Source: Perkinsus olseni (taxonomy: Eukaryota > Perkinsozoa > Perkinsida > Perkinsidae). Taken from it: a DNA stretch of 44,099 nucleotides. Made by a program: the position numbers and the translations under genes. Location: NCBI GenBank assembly GCA_013115135.1, contig JABANP010000442.1, positions 1 to 44,099 on the forward strand. Reading direction: 5' to 3'. Below the pieces are notes generated by a model. That model saw only the letters and a program-made list of their open reading frames with translations, made no database searches and had not been told where the DNA came from. Numbering within the stretch: the stretch's first letter is position 1; each line of letters opens with the position of its first letter. Of the stretch, positions 11,477-22,844 are shown piece by piece.

Positions 11477-12340
11477 TCACCCAACGACCCCCCGTGGATG
11501 CAAAGCGCTGAACGTGTGCCTCCGATGGAGAATCTCAATATCAATTTTCAAGTAGGCTGAAATGCTTCTATATTTAGTAGTATCCGAAAGGTATCGGAGA
11601 AGGTGGCATCGTGACGCCCACACGTTTTGAGGAGATAATTTCAACACAATCTGGCTTAACGCTATCACCAACACCCTTCCATTCCGAGATTTCGATGCCT
11701 GCAGTGGCAGAGAAATTGGGGATGTTCGATAAACCAATTTTGAAGTTTTTAATCTATTCCGAAAACGCGCTTTAGGTGTAAGAATCCGTTCCAGAAACGT
11801 CTGACGCACAGAATTGGTCGATTGAAGTTTCGACTTAGCCGGGGGCGTACATTGCAAAATATCCCCATCCTGCGGCTGCTCGATACGCCAATTATGTAAC
11901 TCATGATTTTGGAACCGCATTTTAGAATCGATTCTGAGTTTCGCAATGACTGGGGGCCTCTCTTCGACGACCTCTCCCTTTACCGGCATTTGCTCGGCAT
12001 CATTTTCTCTTCTCCCCCTCAGACGCGCAAGGTTAAAAATCCGTACCCAAAATTGGTGAAGTTCCTCCTGCGGAAGTACCCTGACCTGCGCTTCCAGGAC
12101 TGCTTCGTCGAGGGCAATCAGTGGACCAGGGGCAACGATACTTACAGGTTCATCGGCGCTAACTGGGGAGGGTTGAAGATACTTTCTTATCAGAGATGAC
12201 CACCCTGTGATGCAGTTCGTAGCACGACAGCTGCAGCTCATGAATAATGGTATGGACCGGAGGAGGGCCTTCAAACAGTAATAGTTGGCGGTTCGATTTT
12301 TTCCCTCGTCGATAGTAATACCATAACATCCGTAACTCAT
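11477..12340 (-). CDS. Hypothetical open reading frame, 287 codons (strand uncertain)
   Basis: The minus strand is open for 287 codons from ATG at 12340, unusually long for this intron-rich DNA, with segments such as EELHQFWVRIFNLARLRGRR. The opposite strand over 11903-12199 also reads like protein (KNPYPKLVKFLLRKYPDLRF, then FIGANWGG) and ends in TGA, with a basic stretch just upstream interrupted by one TAA. At most one strand is likely to be real. I recognise neither product. The minus-strand frame has the longer clean run, while the plus-strand reading looks more like a folded protein. Confidence 0.3.
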   Translation of the reverse strand: MSYGCYGITIDEGKNRTANYYCLKALLRSIPLFMSCSCRATNCITGWSSLIRKYLQPSPVSADEPVSIVAPGPLIALDEAVLEAQVRVLPQEELHQFWVRIFNLARLRGRRENDAEQMPVKGEVVEERPPVIAKLRIDSKMRFQNHELHNWRIEQPQDGDILQCTPPAKSKLQSTNSVRQTFLERILTPKARFRNRLKTSKLVYRTSPISLPLQASKSRNGRVLVIALSQIVLKLSPQNVWASRCHLLRYLSDTTKYRSISAYLKIDIEILHRRHTFSALHPRGVVG

Positions 12341-12648
12341 CGTTGCGATGTATTAACTCGTCGAGTTGGCGATGCTGCTACCAACAGCAACAAGCCTATC
12401 TTAGTTGCTTTGAAATGTCGGCGAAATTGGACGTAGTCGTTTCCGAGGTTTTTCGCACAGCGCTTCTCCGGAGAATTTGAATCGCTTCGACTCCGCAGGC
12501 GTCTTATCAACCGATACTGTTTTCAAACTCCGTTCGTCCACTCGTCTACTTTTCCACTTGTAAGGGGTTCATACCGTCGTCGACCCCCACCGTGCCCTCT
12601 CCGTCATCATGATTGAGATCACGTCAATTTAGTTGGCACATGCTTCAG

Positions 12649-14254
12649 GACCGAAGAAGAGTTCCGAGACCGGCGGAAGAAGCTCGAAGAGCAACAGAAA
12701 GTAGTTGCAGTGGTCAAGTGCTGGAAACAGCGGTCCTGAGGTTCTCTCCAGATCGAGATGGCCATGGCCTGGAACTCCGCCGTAATGCCAGCATTCGGCA
12801 GCAACAGAAGGCCCAATCCCCTCTATCCGAACGGCCTTGCGTACTCCAGGCAGCGGGAGGCGGAGCTGAGGGTTGGTGCTTTCCCGAGGAGGAGGGCGAG
12901 TTTCACTGTGGTCTTCTCAGGAACTGCATTTGCGGCGGATTCTATCGCGAGTCCGCAGTTTTCGGTTTGGTAAGTTGAAGCAGGAGTATAGGGATGCTGG
13001 GAGGGAGGAGGAGATACCTACTTTGATGAAGATGCCCAGGCGCTTGGAGGTAATGAAAATCTAGAAAAAAATTGTCGCGAGAACGGGAAGAAATTTTCTC
13101 TCTTCACTGAAAATTCAATTGAAATTTTTCATTTTTTCTCGTTGGGAATGTCTCGACTCTTTTCGCGCAAATTTTCTCGCTCTATGAGAAGAATTCCACT
13201 GAAATTTCGGAAGTTTTTTGTTCTCTTTTTTTGTATTAATTCGTTCAGAATTCTGCCGCGAGAATTACATTTATTTCTCGTAGGCCGAACAAGACCGCGC
13301 GTCGTTGGTGGGTAAATTGCGCCCTTCGAAGTACCGTCAGTGGGCCACAGAATCGACTATGTCCCCAAGGCAGCAGAGGCGACACACGGCAGCTCTCGAG
13401 GCTGCAGAGATGCTAGACCCGATGCTTGACGAGGAGTTAGAGGGTGATGATGAAGATTATCTACTCCAAGATGACGAGGAGGCGTTACTGGGGGAGGATG
13501 CTGTGGAAGGCGCCACCCAGATGGCCGAGGCTATTGCTTTTGATGGTAGTAGTAATGGTAGGTTGAGGGTGATATATGGGAGCGCGCTCGGAAGGATGCT
13601 AGGGATTGAGCGTAATTTCATAATTTTTCCTTCATTTCAAATAATGGATAATGATAATTCTCCGATGATAAGTCATTCTCCGCTTGCGAATAATTCCTTT
13701 ATTTTCCATAGCCTTTCACAGTTTTTCGAGACGTCCATGTGTTTCTTGATGGGTATATGCCCTTCCTGAGTAGCTACTGAGTAGTAGTATTATGGGCGAG
13801 CATGAGTCTCTCTCGGCTGGCCTAAGAAAGGCAAGATTCTCTTCACTCAGAATCTAAGTATTCTGCGGCACCGCTGAGGAAGAGTAAAGTGGCGGCGTCA
13901 TTGAAGGAGCTATTGGATGATAATGAAGTAGTCATCGTGTGAAGGGACAGTGAGAGCAGAGGTTTGTGGCTTAGGAATCGATTCCTTCATTGTCTACTCT
14001 GAGGGAGATGTATGGGGTTGGGTAAGAATCCTTGACCTGTTTTGTATCTTCCACGGTCGACCTATTGATACTTTTCCCTCTTCAGGAAATCTAATCCTTT
14101 TGTCGGCAACCCTTTCGAAGGGAACAAGCCGGACTCTAACAGGCCTGAGCAGTGGGAGGTTGAAGACTTCGAACGAGAGATGTCCGACCAAGTGATCGGC
14201 AAACCAACGATGAAGCCGAAGTACGGCAACAGGAAGGGTCCTCGTCCCTACTAG
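12649..14254 (+). CDS. Uncharacterised charged protein, multi-exon (5' end unresolved)
   Basis: Exons join in phase across short introns. EEEFRDRRKKLEEQQK (from 12649) is followed by a 51-nt intron, then NRRPNPLYPNGLAYSRQREA. A 50-nt intron ending GTCTTCTCAG precedes the exon with RFGKLKQEYRDAGREEEIP. An unusually long AT-rich intron (about 13061-13283) follows. Next is an exon from 13284 with MSPRQQRRHTAALEAAEML and an acidic run (DEELEGDDEDYLLQDDEE). Likely further exons are KSKVAASLKELLDDNEVV (near 13.9 kb) and a final exon from about 14090 with NPFEGNKPDSNRPEQWEVED, ending GNRKGPRPY at TAG 14252-14254. The start codon is not established. I do not recognise the family. The charge pattern suggests a nuclear or structural protein, but that is weak inference. 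Confidence 0.55.
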
Positions 14255-14696
14255 CATGCCTGCGCAATGATGACGTTTCTGACAGCCTTGGGTGGTTGAG
14301 TCTGAGAGATGCTCATGATGGTGATGAAGGGCATGAGTCGTTGATAGTGGCTGCTGATAGTCGGCGGGAGATTTATAATGGCCGCTGTAGTGTGCATGGT
14401 TTGGTATTAGTTTGATAAGAAAATACAAGAGCAGCAGCGGCGAGGGTCTGGCTGCTGAAGCTTGAGCTTGGAGACAGGCGTTGTGTGCGTGTAGGAGTCG
14501 AAAGGAAAGTTATGGTAGCAGGTTCGAAAAGCAGAGCAAGCATGGCGTATCATGCGAACTGCGTTGGTGAAGCTGAGATTCCCGGAGAAAAGGTGGAGGT
14601 CGATGTAGTGTATACGTCTTTGGGAAAGTGTATATTGCTGTCTAATGAGGGGTGTATCATACCAATAATAATCATGATATTTTGAGTAGTGCACGG
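14255..14696. other. Intergenic spacer before the Sac phosphatase gene
   Basis: About 440 bases between the stop at 14254 and the predicted start at 14697. Short frames exist on both strands but none joins to a neighbouring exon. I see no repeat or recognisable promoter element. Confidence 0.4.
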
Positions 14697-17600
14697 ATGG
14701 ACCTAAGATTCGCACAGAGAGGTGTTAGTGATGATGTTAATATGACTAGGAAGTCCCATCCATTGCGACCAGTGAGAGGCAGGGAAGGCTTCTGCGACTT
14801 CGACAAGATGGATGTTTACCAGTCTAATGAGGTGGTCTATGTAAGAGGCCTTAGAAGGTAATAACCACTACCTGGCTGATGATGGCCATCATCATCATTC
14901 AGGCGCGGGGAGGGTGGGGAGGAGGCGGAGTATCTGTGTATCACGAGACAGGCTGGGCATGTTAACTCCAGGCCGTTAATATACGCTACTGATAGGGATA
15001 TAAGGGACTCTTCAGACAAGCGGCTTGCTAGTGATATACAGGTGACCTTCATTCTCACCTGTTCTGTATCTTGCACGCTCCGACCTAAGATACCTTCAGG
15101 CGGTGGTTGGGTTGATCCAGCTTCTCCAAGGATACTATCTGGTAGTGGTATCAGAGGCTCGACCTGTCGGATGGATCGGTGGTCGAGGCTGTCATCAGGT
15201 AATGATCAGTATGCCCAGTAAAGCATTCCGCCATTCACGGCGCCTGCTCCAACGCCTTAATCCTCGCGCCATTGGTCGTATTCTCTCCAAATCTTGTCTG
15301 CAGAAAATTCCGCGGTGATGGATGAAAAAATTTTAGGACTCGTCGTTCACCGAGTTCTGGGAACCTGTCTGTTCTAGGTGTAAACCGATCAGCTAGTTTG
15401 AAAGGCAGTTTAAGCGCGGCTGAAATCCTAGGTTTTAAAACTAGAATTTCCAAAGAGCCTAGCATACCTCAAGAACCTCATACGAGTGTGTCTACCATCT
15501 GATTCTCCGGTTTCTGTTCGTTAGAGTCGTGAATGTGGTAGACTGGTCGTATCAAGCTTCGCAACTTCGATATTCTCTCCGCTACTAGAGGCAGTGGCTC
15601 TGGTATCCTTCCCTAGGTATGGAGTACGGAAAAGACAGTCTTATTGCCACTCAAGGCAGCCAGCAGCTCTGACCAGCAGCAGCAGCAGCAACAGTCGGCA
15701 GCGGCGGTGGTTGGCAGTAGTACGTCCGGGAGCGGCGGGTCCATCTTACATCAACGACAGCTCGCCAAGGACGAGCGTCGCCTCATCGATTTGATACAGG
15801 ACATGCAGGCCTCTCGAGGCTACTACTACTGCCATACATACGATATCTCACAAAGTGCGCAAAGCAACTTAGCGGATTCTTCGCTGTCCCGTTTTGTGTG
15901 GAACTGGACGCACAGCGAAGGTTTCCGTGATCACCCCGACCAGCGAGTACGGCAATGGTATGTACCGATCATCTACGGGTATTTCGCGGCGCGCGAAATA
16001 TCGGCCCTCTCCCGAGTGCTCAGCATTATTCTCATCAGCCGACGGTCTCGCTTCTACGCGGGGACTCGGTATAGAAAGCGCGGCATCAACGCCGACGGTG
16101 ATGCAGCTAATGAGGTGGAGACAGAGCAGATACTCATCGACCTGTCCACTGGTGGGATGGGTCGTCAGCCCTTCTCCAGCTTCGTCCAGGTTAGAGGCAG
16201 CGCCCCAGTATTTTGGATGCAGGACCAGAGTCAGCTGAGTCTGGTGAAGCCTAAACCACCGATTCGGTTCCAGAGAACAGACAGGAACAACACGGCGTCG
16301 AGGCGGCATTTCTCGGGGCTGTTGGGGCGGTATGGCGCACCGGTTTTGGTGATAAATTTGATGCGCCATGCAGAGGGTGAAGTAGTAGAAGAAGGAGAGG
16401 AGGAGAAACCGTCGGAAGAAGGTCAGAGGTCGTTGTCCACGGTAGAGAACGAACAAGAATTCCTGCTGGGTTCACATTATCAGAAGATGGTCAATGCTCT
16501 CAACACCGACCTGCCCTCGGCGGTCAAGATCCGCTACGTCGTGTTCGATCTAAAGGCGTATAGCAAGCATCTGGTGGCCCAGGCTAGGTTGAGGAGGGGC
16601 GGCCAAGACTTGGTGGACCATTTGGGTATCCTGTCGGAGTGGCTAGCGCTCTCTACTGGTTGGCTTCACATTCATGCTAATGGCGAGGTCAAAAGATTCC
16701 AAAGTGGCGTGGCGCGGTCGAGCTGTGTGGACTGCCTGGATCGAACCAACGTCTTTCAGTATCATATTGGCTGCGCAGCGCTATGCTCCCAGCTGAGGGA
16801 GCAAGGCTTGATCGGTGTCCCAGAGGCCGGGGAGCCACCACCACTGATGGTGATGAGAGAACTCACGAGGATTTATGAGGAGATGGGGGACCAGTTGGCA
16901 TGGCAGTACGCTGGTAGCGAGGCCCATAAGAAGTACGCTAACATTATGGGTGCCGGACAGTCCCTTGAAGGGCATGCTAGCGCCTCCGGCTCGCTGGGTG
17001 GTCATAGAAGGGTGATGCCGCGTGGCAGTGGTGACACGGATTGGGTTGCCTTATCGGCCCCTAGCAGGGAGCTGCTCATCTCCCTCCATCGCCATTACGC
17101 TAATAGTGTTTCGGACCAGGAGAAGCAGCACGCTGTGAACCTCTTCCTTGGCCTTTACTCCCCGGTCAGGGCCTTGCCTCGGCCATGGCAGACCGACTGT
17201 GATGTCGATGCTTTTGTACACCATCAGCCACTGGGAGATGACCCTATGGACAGCCGTACGGATTGGTGGACTGATCCTCTTCGAGCGTTCAAGATGGCGG
17301 CTAGTCGGTCCTTCGCCCAGGTCCTACCGGAACATATTCCCTCATGGTTTGCTCTTGCTCCTGAGGATAGTGATGAAGGCTGCGAGGAGGTTGAAGAGGC
17401 GCAGTCTTCATTCGAGCAAGCGTACCCGTCCACAACTCTCACCAGATTCAATACCCTACAGCCACCCTTGGGCTCATGTGCCTTCCTTGACGTAGTCCCT
17501 AGAGGGGCTGCGGTGGGGGTGAGGCGGGAGGAGAACGACGGTGTCCGCACTGAGAAGGATATTCTGGATCCGGCGACGTTGCACAGCATCAAACTGACCC

Positions 17601-18004
17601 CCCTTCAAGTTGGGGTCACCGTCAATGACCAGCAGTGCGAGGGAGAGCTGCTTCAGACGGCCACACGGATAGATTCTGCCAATCAGAGGGCGAGCGAGGT
17701 GGAAGAGGTCCTGCTCGGCTGGAGGTCGGATGAGGACCCCTGTGGCGGAGTATGCCACGACAGACAGGCTTATAGTGAGTATTGCGACCTCGGGAGGCTG
17801 AGCAGGATGGTGAATGCAGTACTGCTGTCTGATCTCGGCTCTGCGAAGGAAGCTTTGGCTGAGTATTGGTGTATGGACGAGGACGTCGGGAGGGCTCTAG
17901 TGATGCCCCGCAGGAAGGTCTCCGAGAGGGGTTCCGATGCTAGGGCCTTGTTGAACGGTGTCATTGCCAAGGAGGTGGCTGTGAGGGGGACGTTTGCAGA
18001 CTAG
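14697..18004 (+). CDS. Sac-domain phosphoinositide phosphatase (Fig4/SAC-like)
   Basis: Removes phosphate from membrane phosphoinositides; Sac enzymes of this type act on endolysosomal, Golgi or ER lipids. Four exons join in phase: 14697-14857, 14903-15041, 15100-15198 and 15617-18004, giving about 928 codons. Exon 3 has the Sac N-lobe motif GLIQLLQGYYLVVVS...GWIGGRG. Exon 4 continues with a Gln/Ser/Gly-rich insert, FVWNW, then ILISRRSRFYAGTRYRKRG, VETEQIL and QVRGSAPVFW. The catalytic CX5R-type loop is CVDCLDRTNVFQ, all key residues present, and NLFLG follows near the end of the Sac domain, as in Fig4 and plant SAC1-5 proteins. The C-terminal 300 residues show no domain I know. Introns 1 and 2 are 45 and 58 nt, while intron 3 (15199-15616) is 418 nt. 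Subfamily and substrate are inference. Confidence 0.92.
15199..15616 (+). other. Unusually long (418 nt) intron of the Sac phosphatase gene
   Basis: Bounded by CATCAG/GTAATG and CCTTCCCTAG/GTATGG, both in phase 0, and required for continuity of the Sac domain (GGRGCHQ joins VWSTEKTVLLPL, matching the family pattern after the GYYL strand). It is roughly eight times longer than typical introns here. I found no recognisable element inside. Confidence 0.7.
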
Positions 18005-18137
18005 GAATCTTCGAGTGTGATGTTGATATTATAATTTCAAAATAATTGCTGGTATCAGTTTCATGCGTAATTCCTGTTATTGCCTTGGAGCTTCCTATGG
18101 CGGCGTCTCATCTCGGCTGTAGTCATTTCGTGTCCCA

Positions 18138-18418
18138 ATGAGCTTCTCGCACCAGCAGCAGCAGCAGTATCAAATACACCAACCGAGCAAGGTTGGCTTC
18201 TACGCGCGACAGATGGGTATGATGTTCATGCAGGGAGGTAATGATATTCATGGACAGCGGAGGCGACGGCGCACTTCGTATCAGGTCTCATCGGTGCCTC
18301 GGCGGGCATCGCTGGTTATGCTGTTCAGACGGGTACGTTGAGAGGCTGTATGAAGTATGCTGGCCCGAGTGCTCTTTTTATGGGTACCATTCTTGCCGTT
18401 GGCTCCTTGGTGCGATAA
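18138..18418 (+). CDS. ROMO1: ROMO1/Mgr2-like mitochondrial inner-membrane protein
   Basis: Two exons (18138-18237 and 18285-18418) are separated by a 47-nt intron and give a protein of 77 residues. After a Gln-rich N-terminus (polyQ run) come ARQMGMMFMQGGLIGASAGI and the C-terminal helix SALFMGTILAVGSLVR, ending at TAA. The size, the two Gly-rich transmembrane helices and the pattern MG..(M/V)G...G...G plus F-M-(G/A)-I-G-x-G near the end fit the ROMO1/Mgr2 family (Pfam Reactive_mitochon domain). In yeast Mgr2 acts in the lateral gate of the TIM23 translocase. No N-terminal presequence is evident, as usual for the family. Confidence 0.82.
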
Positions 18419-19680
18419 TAGCCTATCATTCCGTCCCTTGACAGATCACCTGTCTTGAGTTTACTGCATCAATCAACGTTGAGGGAGTCTCGAGAAGTGG
18501 TGTGTCGGTAGGCTATCTGCTTAGATCATTTCGCCGCTATCCGCCTCAGTGCTGAAGGCTGCGCCATTCCGGAACACTCCCGTCATTAACAAATATTGCC
18601 TGATACGTCACCACCCGTGATACCTAGAAGTTCTAATTCAGAACCCGCGCACAGTGCTGGCCCAGTGATCTGAGTGCCTCTCTTCCCACCTCTGTGGGTG
18701 CTCACCGCAGCTGGGTCCTAGGGACGCCGTCTCGAACTTGGAATCTAACACAAACGTCTGGATCGATCCGAGTGGAACCACACGCCCAGAGAGGCAAACA
18801 CGATATGGGCATATCAAGAGACGGGGCACTGACACTAGGAACGTCTCAGTAGTGAGATGGAAATCTCAGAGGGAACTGCGACGAGGAATCCTATAGTTAT
18901 TGAGTCGATGGTCGATCATTTGAAACTCTCTCGTTCATTGGGCGGAGGTTGAGTACAGATCGATGCTGTTACCCTCGGACTACCGAAGTGCCGCTATAGT
19001 AACGGCAGTGGGGCTCACAGGCTCGGCGACACCGAGTGGGACTCCAGTGGTATTGACATTCCGTCACTGACAGTGCCAAGAGTCTTGGCACAGGTGATTA
19101 CATCGGTGCCCTGTAGGCTACAGCTTCTGGCGATGCCACATCACTCCGCATCCTGCATTCTTTTGGTAAGCCCATATTCTACCAGGTTGGGGACGCTTCT
19201 GGCCTGTGGCTATGTGCTAGCGTCCACCCGATCTTCCAGCTGAGGGTTGTGCTGCTCACCCGAGTCACGGTTACGGGCTCCTTACTCGCCCGGCTATTCT
19301 CGAAGAGAGTAACTCTTTATATTTGCGACCGCTATATCCTACTTATCTTGCAAGTGATTGATGGGACCAGTAATTCCTGTCACAGGCTGTCCCGGAGACG
19401 CTAGCGCCGCGTCCCCACCATCCCAACTCCCCAAAACTGCTCCGAGGGAGTTTTCTCGTAGGTCGGCCTTCATCATGAGCTCAAGACCTCATCATACTGT
19501 AGTGGCAGCTAGGTTCGCTGTTACAGTTTATACTCACGAGTTTTTTGACACGATTTGTGGACGTATTATTCGGCTGAAAAACTAAAGCTGACCTACGTCC
19601 TTTGCACTTGCGTGCAAGCCTGAGCGGATCGCCTTCTTCGTAGCACGCTTGGAGACGACCGCTCGAGGAGGGTCCATTCC
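18419..19680. other. Intergenic region, about 1.26 kb
   Basis: Only short, unconvincing frames on both strands; none joins neighbouring exons with plausible splice sites. It includes GC-rich partial palindromes (for example around 19040-19100, ACTGACAGTGCC near AGTCTTGGCAC), too weak to call as a site. No clear RNA gene seen. Confidence 0.5.
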
Positions 19681-21270
19681 ATGCTACTGGGGTCCAATTC
19701 GTGTTCTCAGGCCTGTCCTGAATATTGGCAAATGTCTACGCGTTCCGCTGTCAACGGTCGAAGACCATCGTCGTCGTCGAGCTCTCGGGTGGTGGGATTG
19801 ATTGATGCTCGCCTACGAGGTTGCCCCTTATCCACCATCATGCGAGATGCATCCTTCCTTCGTAATGCGGAGAGTCACGTCAATGCACACTCTGCATCCG
19901 CTCCGGTCAAGTCAATCGACATTTTCTTGAGCCACTCGTGGTCAGCGGGTGGCTTTTGGAAGCATATGGCTCTGTTTATCTGTTGCGGTAGTCCATCGAC
20001 TTACGTGGTGATGTTGATATGTTCTCTATTAGGAGCCTACCTCCTCAGCTCCGCAGAGTTTTGTCAGCTGCGTTTCGAGATAATTGTGCTTCTCTGCGGT
20101 TTTGTATCATTCCTACTCGCTCTTTTCATTATTCCGTTATTCAAGCATCGTAATACGATGGTATTTCTCGATAAATGTTGTATACCACAGAACGACCCCA
20201 TTGCCAAGTCCTATGGTATATCGAGGCTAGCAGACTATCTGCGTGTATCAAACAAGTTATTGATACTCTGGTCTCCTGATTACCTCGAGCGCCTCTGGTG
20301 TGTCTATGAGCTGGCCGTCTTCCTGCGGACTCACAAGAAGGAAGATGTTATCTTGGTTAATATGAACCATATTAAGCTCTGTGTATCGCTGATGCTTTTG
20401 CAGTGGTTGAGTATTCTCACTCAGCGCCTGGAGAGGTATATATTCGGGAGGGACGAGCTAAACATGTTATCCGGGTATGCCCTGGGACTGGCTTCAGCTT
20501 TCTCAATAGGGCTGGGAGCCTTCCGATGCGGTGAGGATTGGCAGAGGTTTCGTTCCGGAGTGAAGAGCTTTAGCGTTCGCCGATCTAAGTGCTCATCATC
20601 AGCGGACCACAACACCCTGAAGCGGCGCATTACTGGCATGTATGGCTCAGAAGCAAGGTTTGCGGAAGTCGTGAGAGGCCTATGGTTAGGTGAACACAGC
20701 GAGAATCAGATCCCAAGCTGGTTGTTCTGCAGGTCGTCTCTTCGACTCATGTGCGCACCTTATACAATTCTAGCTCTTGCAACTACTCTCCATTCTATGA
20801 TCAATATTGACCGTCACATTATGCCTTTAATCCCTTTGCAACCCGCGGTGGCGCCTGGATTCAGCAATGTTAGGAGTTTGCCCTGGACTCCGTCGAGTAG
20901 TGCACCCCATTACTCTGTGCCCAGTCGTGTACTCACAGGGCTATGGACCTTCCGTTGTTCGATCATCCCAAACATGATGATGGCCCTCCGTGCTCCCTTC
21001 ATGTTACTCGTAGGACACAAGCTTGCTACTAGTTGGGAGCCTAATGGGTCTGGACGATGGTGCCTCCGCATCACTTTCGCCATGTGCTTCGCTGCGTACA
21101 GTGCCTTAACGAACACGATATGTGGCTCTCGACTTTTCGACCATCCACTGTACCCATGCCAGCTAGGCGGGCCGCTAGATGAGGCGCTTCTGTGGCTGAG
21201 CGGTTGCATCGTTTTGTTTGTTGTATCTGTGCTTTTATTGAGGTCCTACGCGTATCAACCAGTGAAATAA
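19681..21270 (+). CDS. Multi-pass membrane protein with a TIR-like domain split by two TM helices
   Basis: A single uninterrupted 529-codon frame, unusual among the intron-rich neighbours. After a Ser-rich N-terminus, residues 78-87 (KSIDIFLSHSW region) look like the first TIR strand (D-x-F-(L/I)-S-H/Y). Two hydrophobic helices follow (about 107-124 and 132-152). TIR-like sequence then resumes: MVFLDKCCIPQND (160-172), SRLADYLRVSNKLLILWSPD (181-200) and YLERLWCVYELAVFL (201-215). E210 in W-C-V-Y-E-L sits where catalytic plant TIRs carry the NADase glutamate (W-C-x-x-E-L). About six further hydrophobic segments occupy the C-terminal half. Similar TIR-like membrane proteins are, from memory, common in dinoflagellates. 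Enzymatic activity is unproven. The lack of introns could mean a retrocopy origin. Confidence 0.78.
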   Translation: MLLGSNSCSQACPEYWQMSTRSAVNGRRPSSSSSSRVVGLIDARLRGCPLSTIMRDASFLRNAESHVNAHSASAPVKSIDIFLSHSWSAGGFWKHMALFICCGSPSTYVVMLICSLLGAYLLSSAEFCQLRFEIIVLLCGFVSFLLALFIIPLFKHRNTMVFLDKCCIPQNDPIAKSYGISRLADYLRVSNKLLILWSPDYLERLWCVYELAVFLRTHKKEDVILVNMNHIKLCVSLMLLQWLSILTQRLERYIFGRDELNMLSGYALGLASAFSIGLGAFRCGEDWQRFRSGVKSFSVRRSKCSSSADHNTLKRRITGMYGSEARFAEVVRGLWLGEHSENQIPSWLFCRSSLRLMCAPYTILALATTLHSMINIDRHIMPLIPLQPAVAPGFSNVRSLPWTPSSSAPHYSVPSRVLTGLWTFRCSIIPNMMMALRAPFMLLVGHKLATSWEPNGSGRWCLRITFAMCFAAYSALTNTICGSRLFDHPLYPCQLGGPLDEALLWLSGCIVLFVVSVLLLRSYAYQPVK

Positions 21271-22844
21271 TTTATTTGTCCTTTGTTCACCAATTCTCAC
21301 TGAGTATTGGCCTGCTATTGCCAGACCCAGCCACTTAAGCTTTGCAGCCCAGCTTGAGCTGTGGCTTTGTTTCTGCGGACAAGTGTTCAGTTCTCGGAAG
21401 AAAGGCAGGCATCGGTTCGATGCTTCAAGTCCACCACTCAGCGATGCGATGACTAACAGAAACATGACGCGCCTAACTAGCCTAGCACTGACAGTATGTT
21501 CACGTGAGAACCGCTGTATTAGATGGTGTTCAAGTATTGGAAGTCCACTAAGGCTTAGTGGACTAGGCGGGCTCTGATTCAGGTTCAATGGACAACCCGG
21601 CTGTGGAGGACTCCTGCGTATGTAATGAGCACCGTTATCGTCGATACCGGAAAAATTGTTGAGTAACCGAAAGCAAGACTCCAGATTCGAGCCCTTGGAG
21701 TTTCCTGGTGGGTTATCTGGTCAAAAATTATGATTTTGAACTACTGTAGCAGCAAGCGAGGGCTGTCATCGCGAATGCCTAACACGCCATAGTCCCGTTG
21801 ACTGATACCCTGAACACTAGGTTCCATCCGCCGCTCTCGCTTTTCTGTAGGCACCAGGCCCCCAGGCCCCGGACTCTCATTGAGAGTCGCTCAGCCAGCG
21901 CCAAAGGGAACTAGGTAAGGTTATCTGCGATGGACAATAGCAACTTGATGTTATGAAGTTTTTTCGCACGTTTAGGTTGCTTCTGGGAGGAGACTTCCCC
22001 GGTTTGACTGGGTACTCCTCGCGGTCACCGCGACGCGGCACATCTATTGCGACCCGAGAATTCGAGAGAGTCTTGACTTCTCGATCCCAGAGAGTTTCGA
22101 GGGGAGATCGACGAGATCAAGACGAGTTGTCGAAAATCTGGTATCTGCCGGCATACTGTGAGTTGATTTTTCAATCCCACTCGAAAAAAAGGCACCAAAT
22201 TTGCACCGTAGGCTCTGACTGCCTCTGGCCGCTCACTTGCTCGTGAAATATCCTTATCGAATGCTCTCCGGACGATTTTCGTCAGTAGGCCTGTATCGGA
22301 AGGCGCTCCCGATTTTCAGAAGACTGGTGTTCTCGGTTTTGTTGAGTTCGGCAGGGCTCCAGGGAAATATCACCAAACCTGGGCATGTGCATGCGTGCTG
22401 CACAGATTGTGGTGCACTCGTGTTGTATGGAAAACCGAATTGGTTAGGAGAGTTGTGTCCGGGAAATTATCGCAATTAGTCCATTGGAGAAATCCTAGTT
22501 TGGCCATACGCATGCCGTACTTGTAGTTCTCTGGGGTGATGCGCAGGGTGATTGCTCATTAGTCATGATTAACAACCAACGGTCTTGCCGTGCGTAGAGC
22601 ATGCTTGTGCTTCAGCCAAGCCCCATGTAATATTAATACCGCCGGGTACTTCCCGTGAGCACTCTACGGTAGAGCGAAGTCGTTTGGACACGCGTATAAG
22701 TTCGTTACTCTGAGTAGCTTACCCGAGGAGCTCTGAGTAGCAAGTATTTGGTAGTACGAGCAACGACAACGCCGCTGTTCAAGGCGGGCCCCTGCAGTCG
22801 AAGGCGACTGCTTCAACAATGACGATGATCTTCCTTTTAGTATT
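21271..22844. other. Intergenic region, about 1.57 kb
   Basis: No exon I can support. A frame at 21953-22246 is open but has no protein-like features I trust. It contains a perfect 10-bp inverted repeat near the left end (21542-21564). From about 22.6 kb the sequence leads into the promoter side of the small gene at 22845. Confidence 0.5.
21542..21564. repeat. Perfect 10-bp inverted repeat with 3-nt loop
   Basis: AGTCCACTAA and TTAGTGGACT flank GGC. It lies about 270 bp downstream of the TIR-like gene stop, so it could form a hairpin in a 3' transcript or be a DNA-binding palindrome. No further support. Confidence 0.55.

Larger units (their letters stand above)
10989..12648. other. Poorly resolved region upstream of XPO7
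   Basis: This spans the divergent upstream side of XPO7 and whatever precedes the gene at 12.65 kb. It contains a tRNA-like relic (11207-11283) and a segment (about 11.48-12.34 kb) open on the minus strand and partly on the plus strand. A short plus-strand reading near 12.41 kb starting MSAKLDVVVSE may be a first exon of the next gene, but I could not connect it in phase. Confidence 0.4.

Noticed and set aside
15670..15695. CAG repeat as an expanded microsatellite
   Set aside because: Only about seven Gln codons within a normal low-complexity linker of the Sac protein.
15869..16456. Minus-strand frame of 195 codons
   Set aside because: Antisense to the conserved Sac domain exon.
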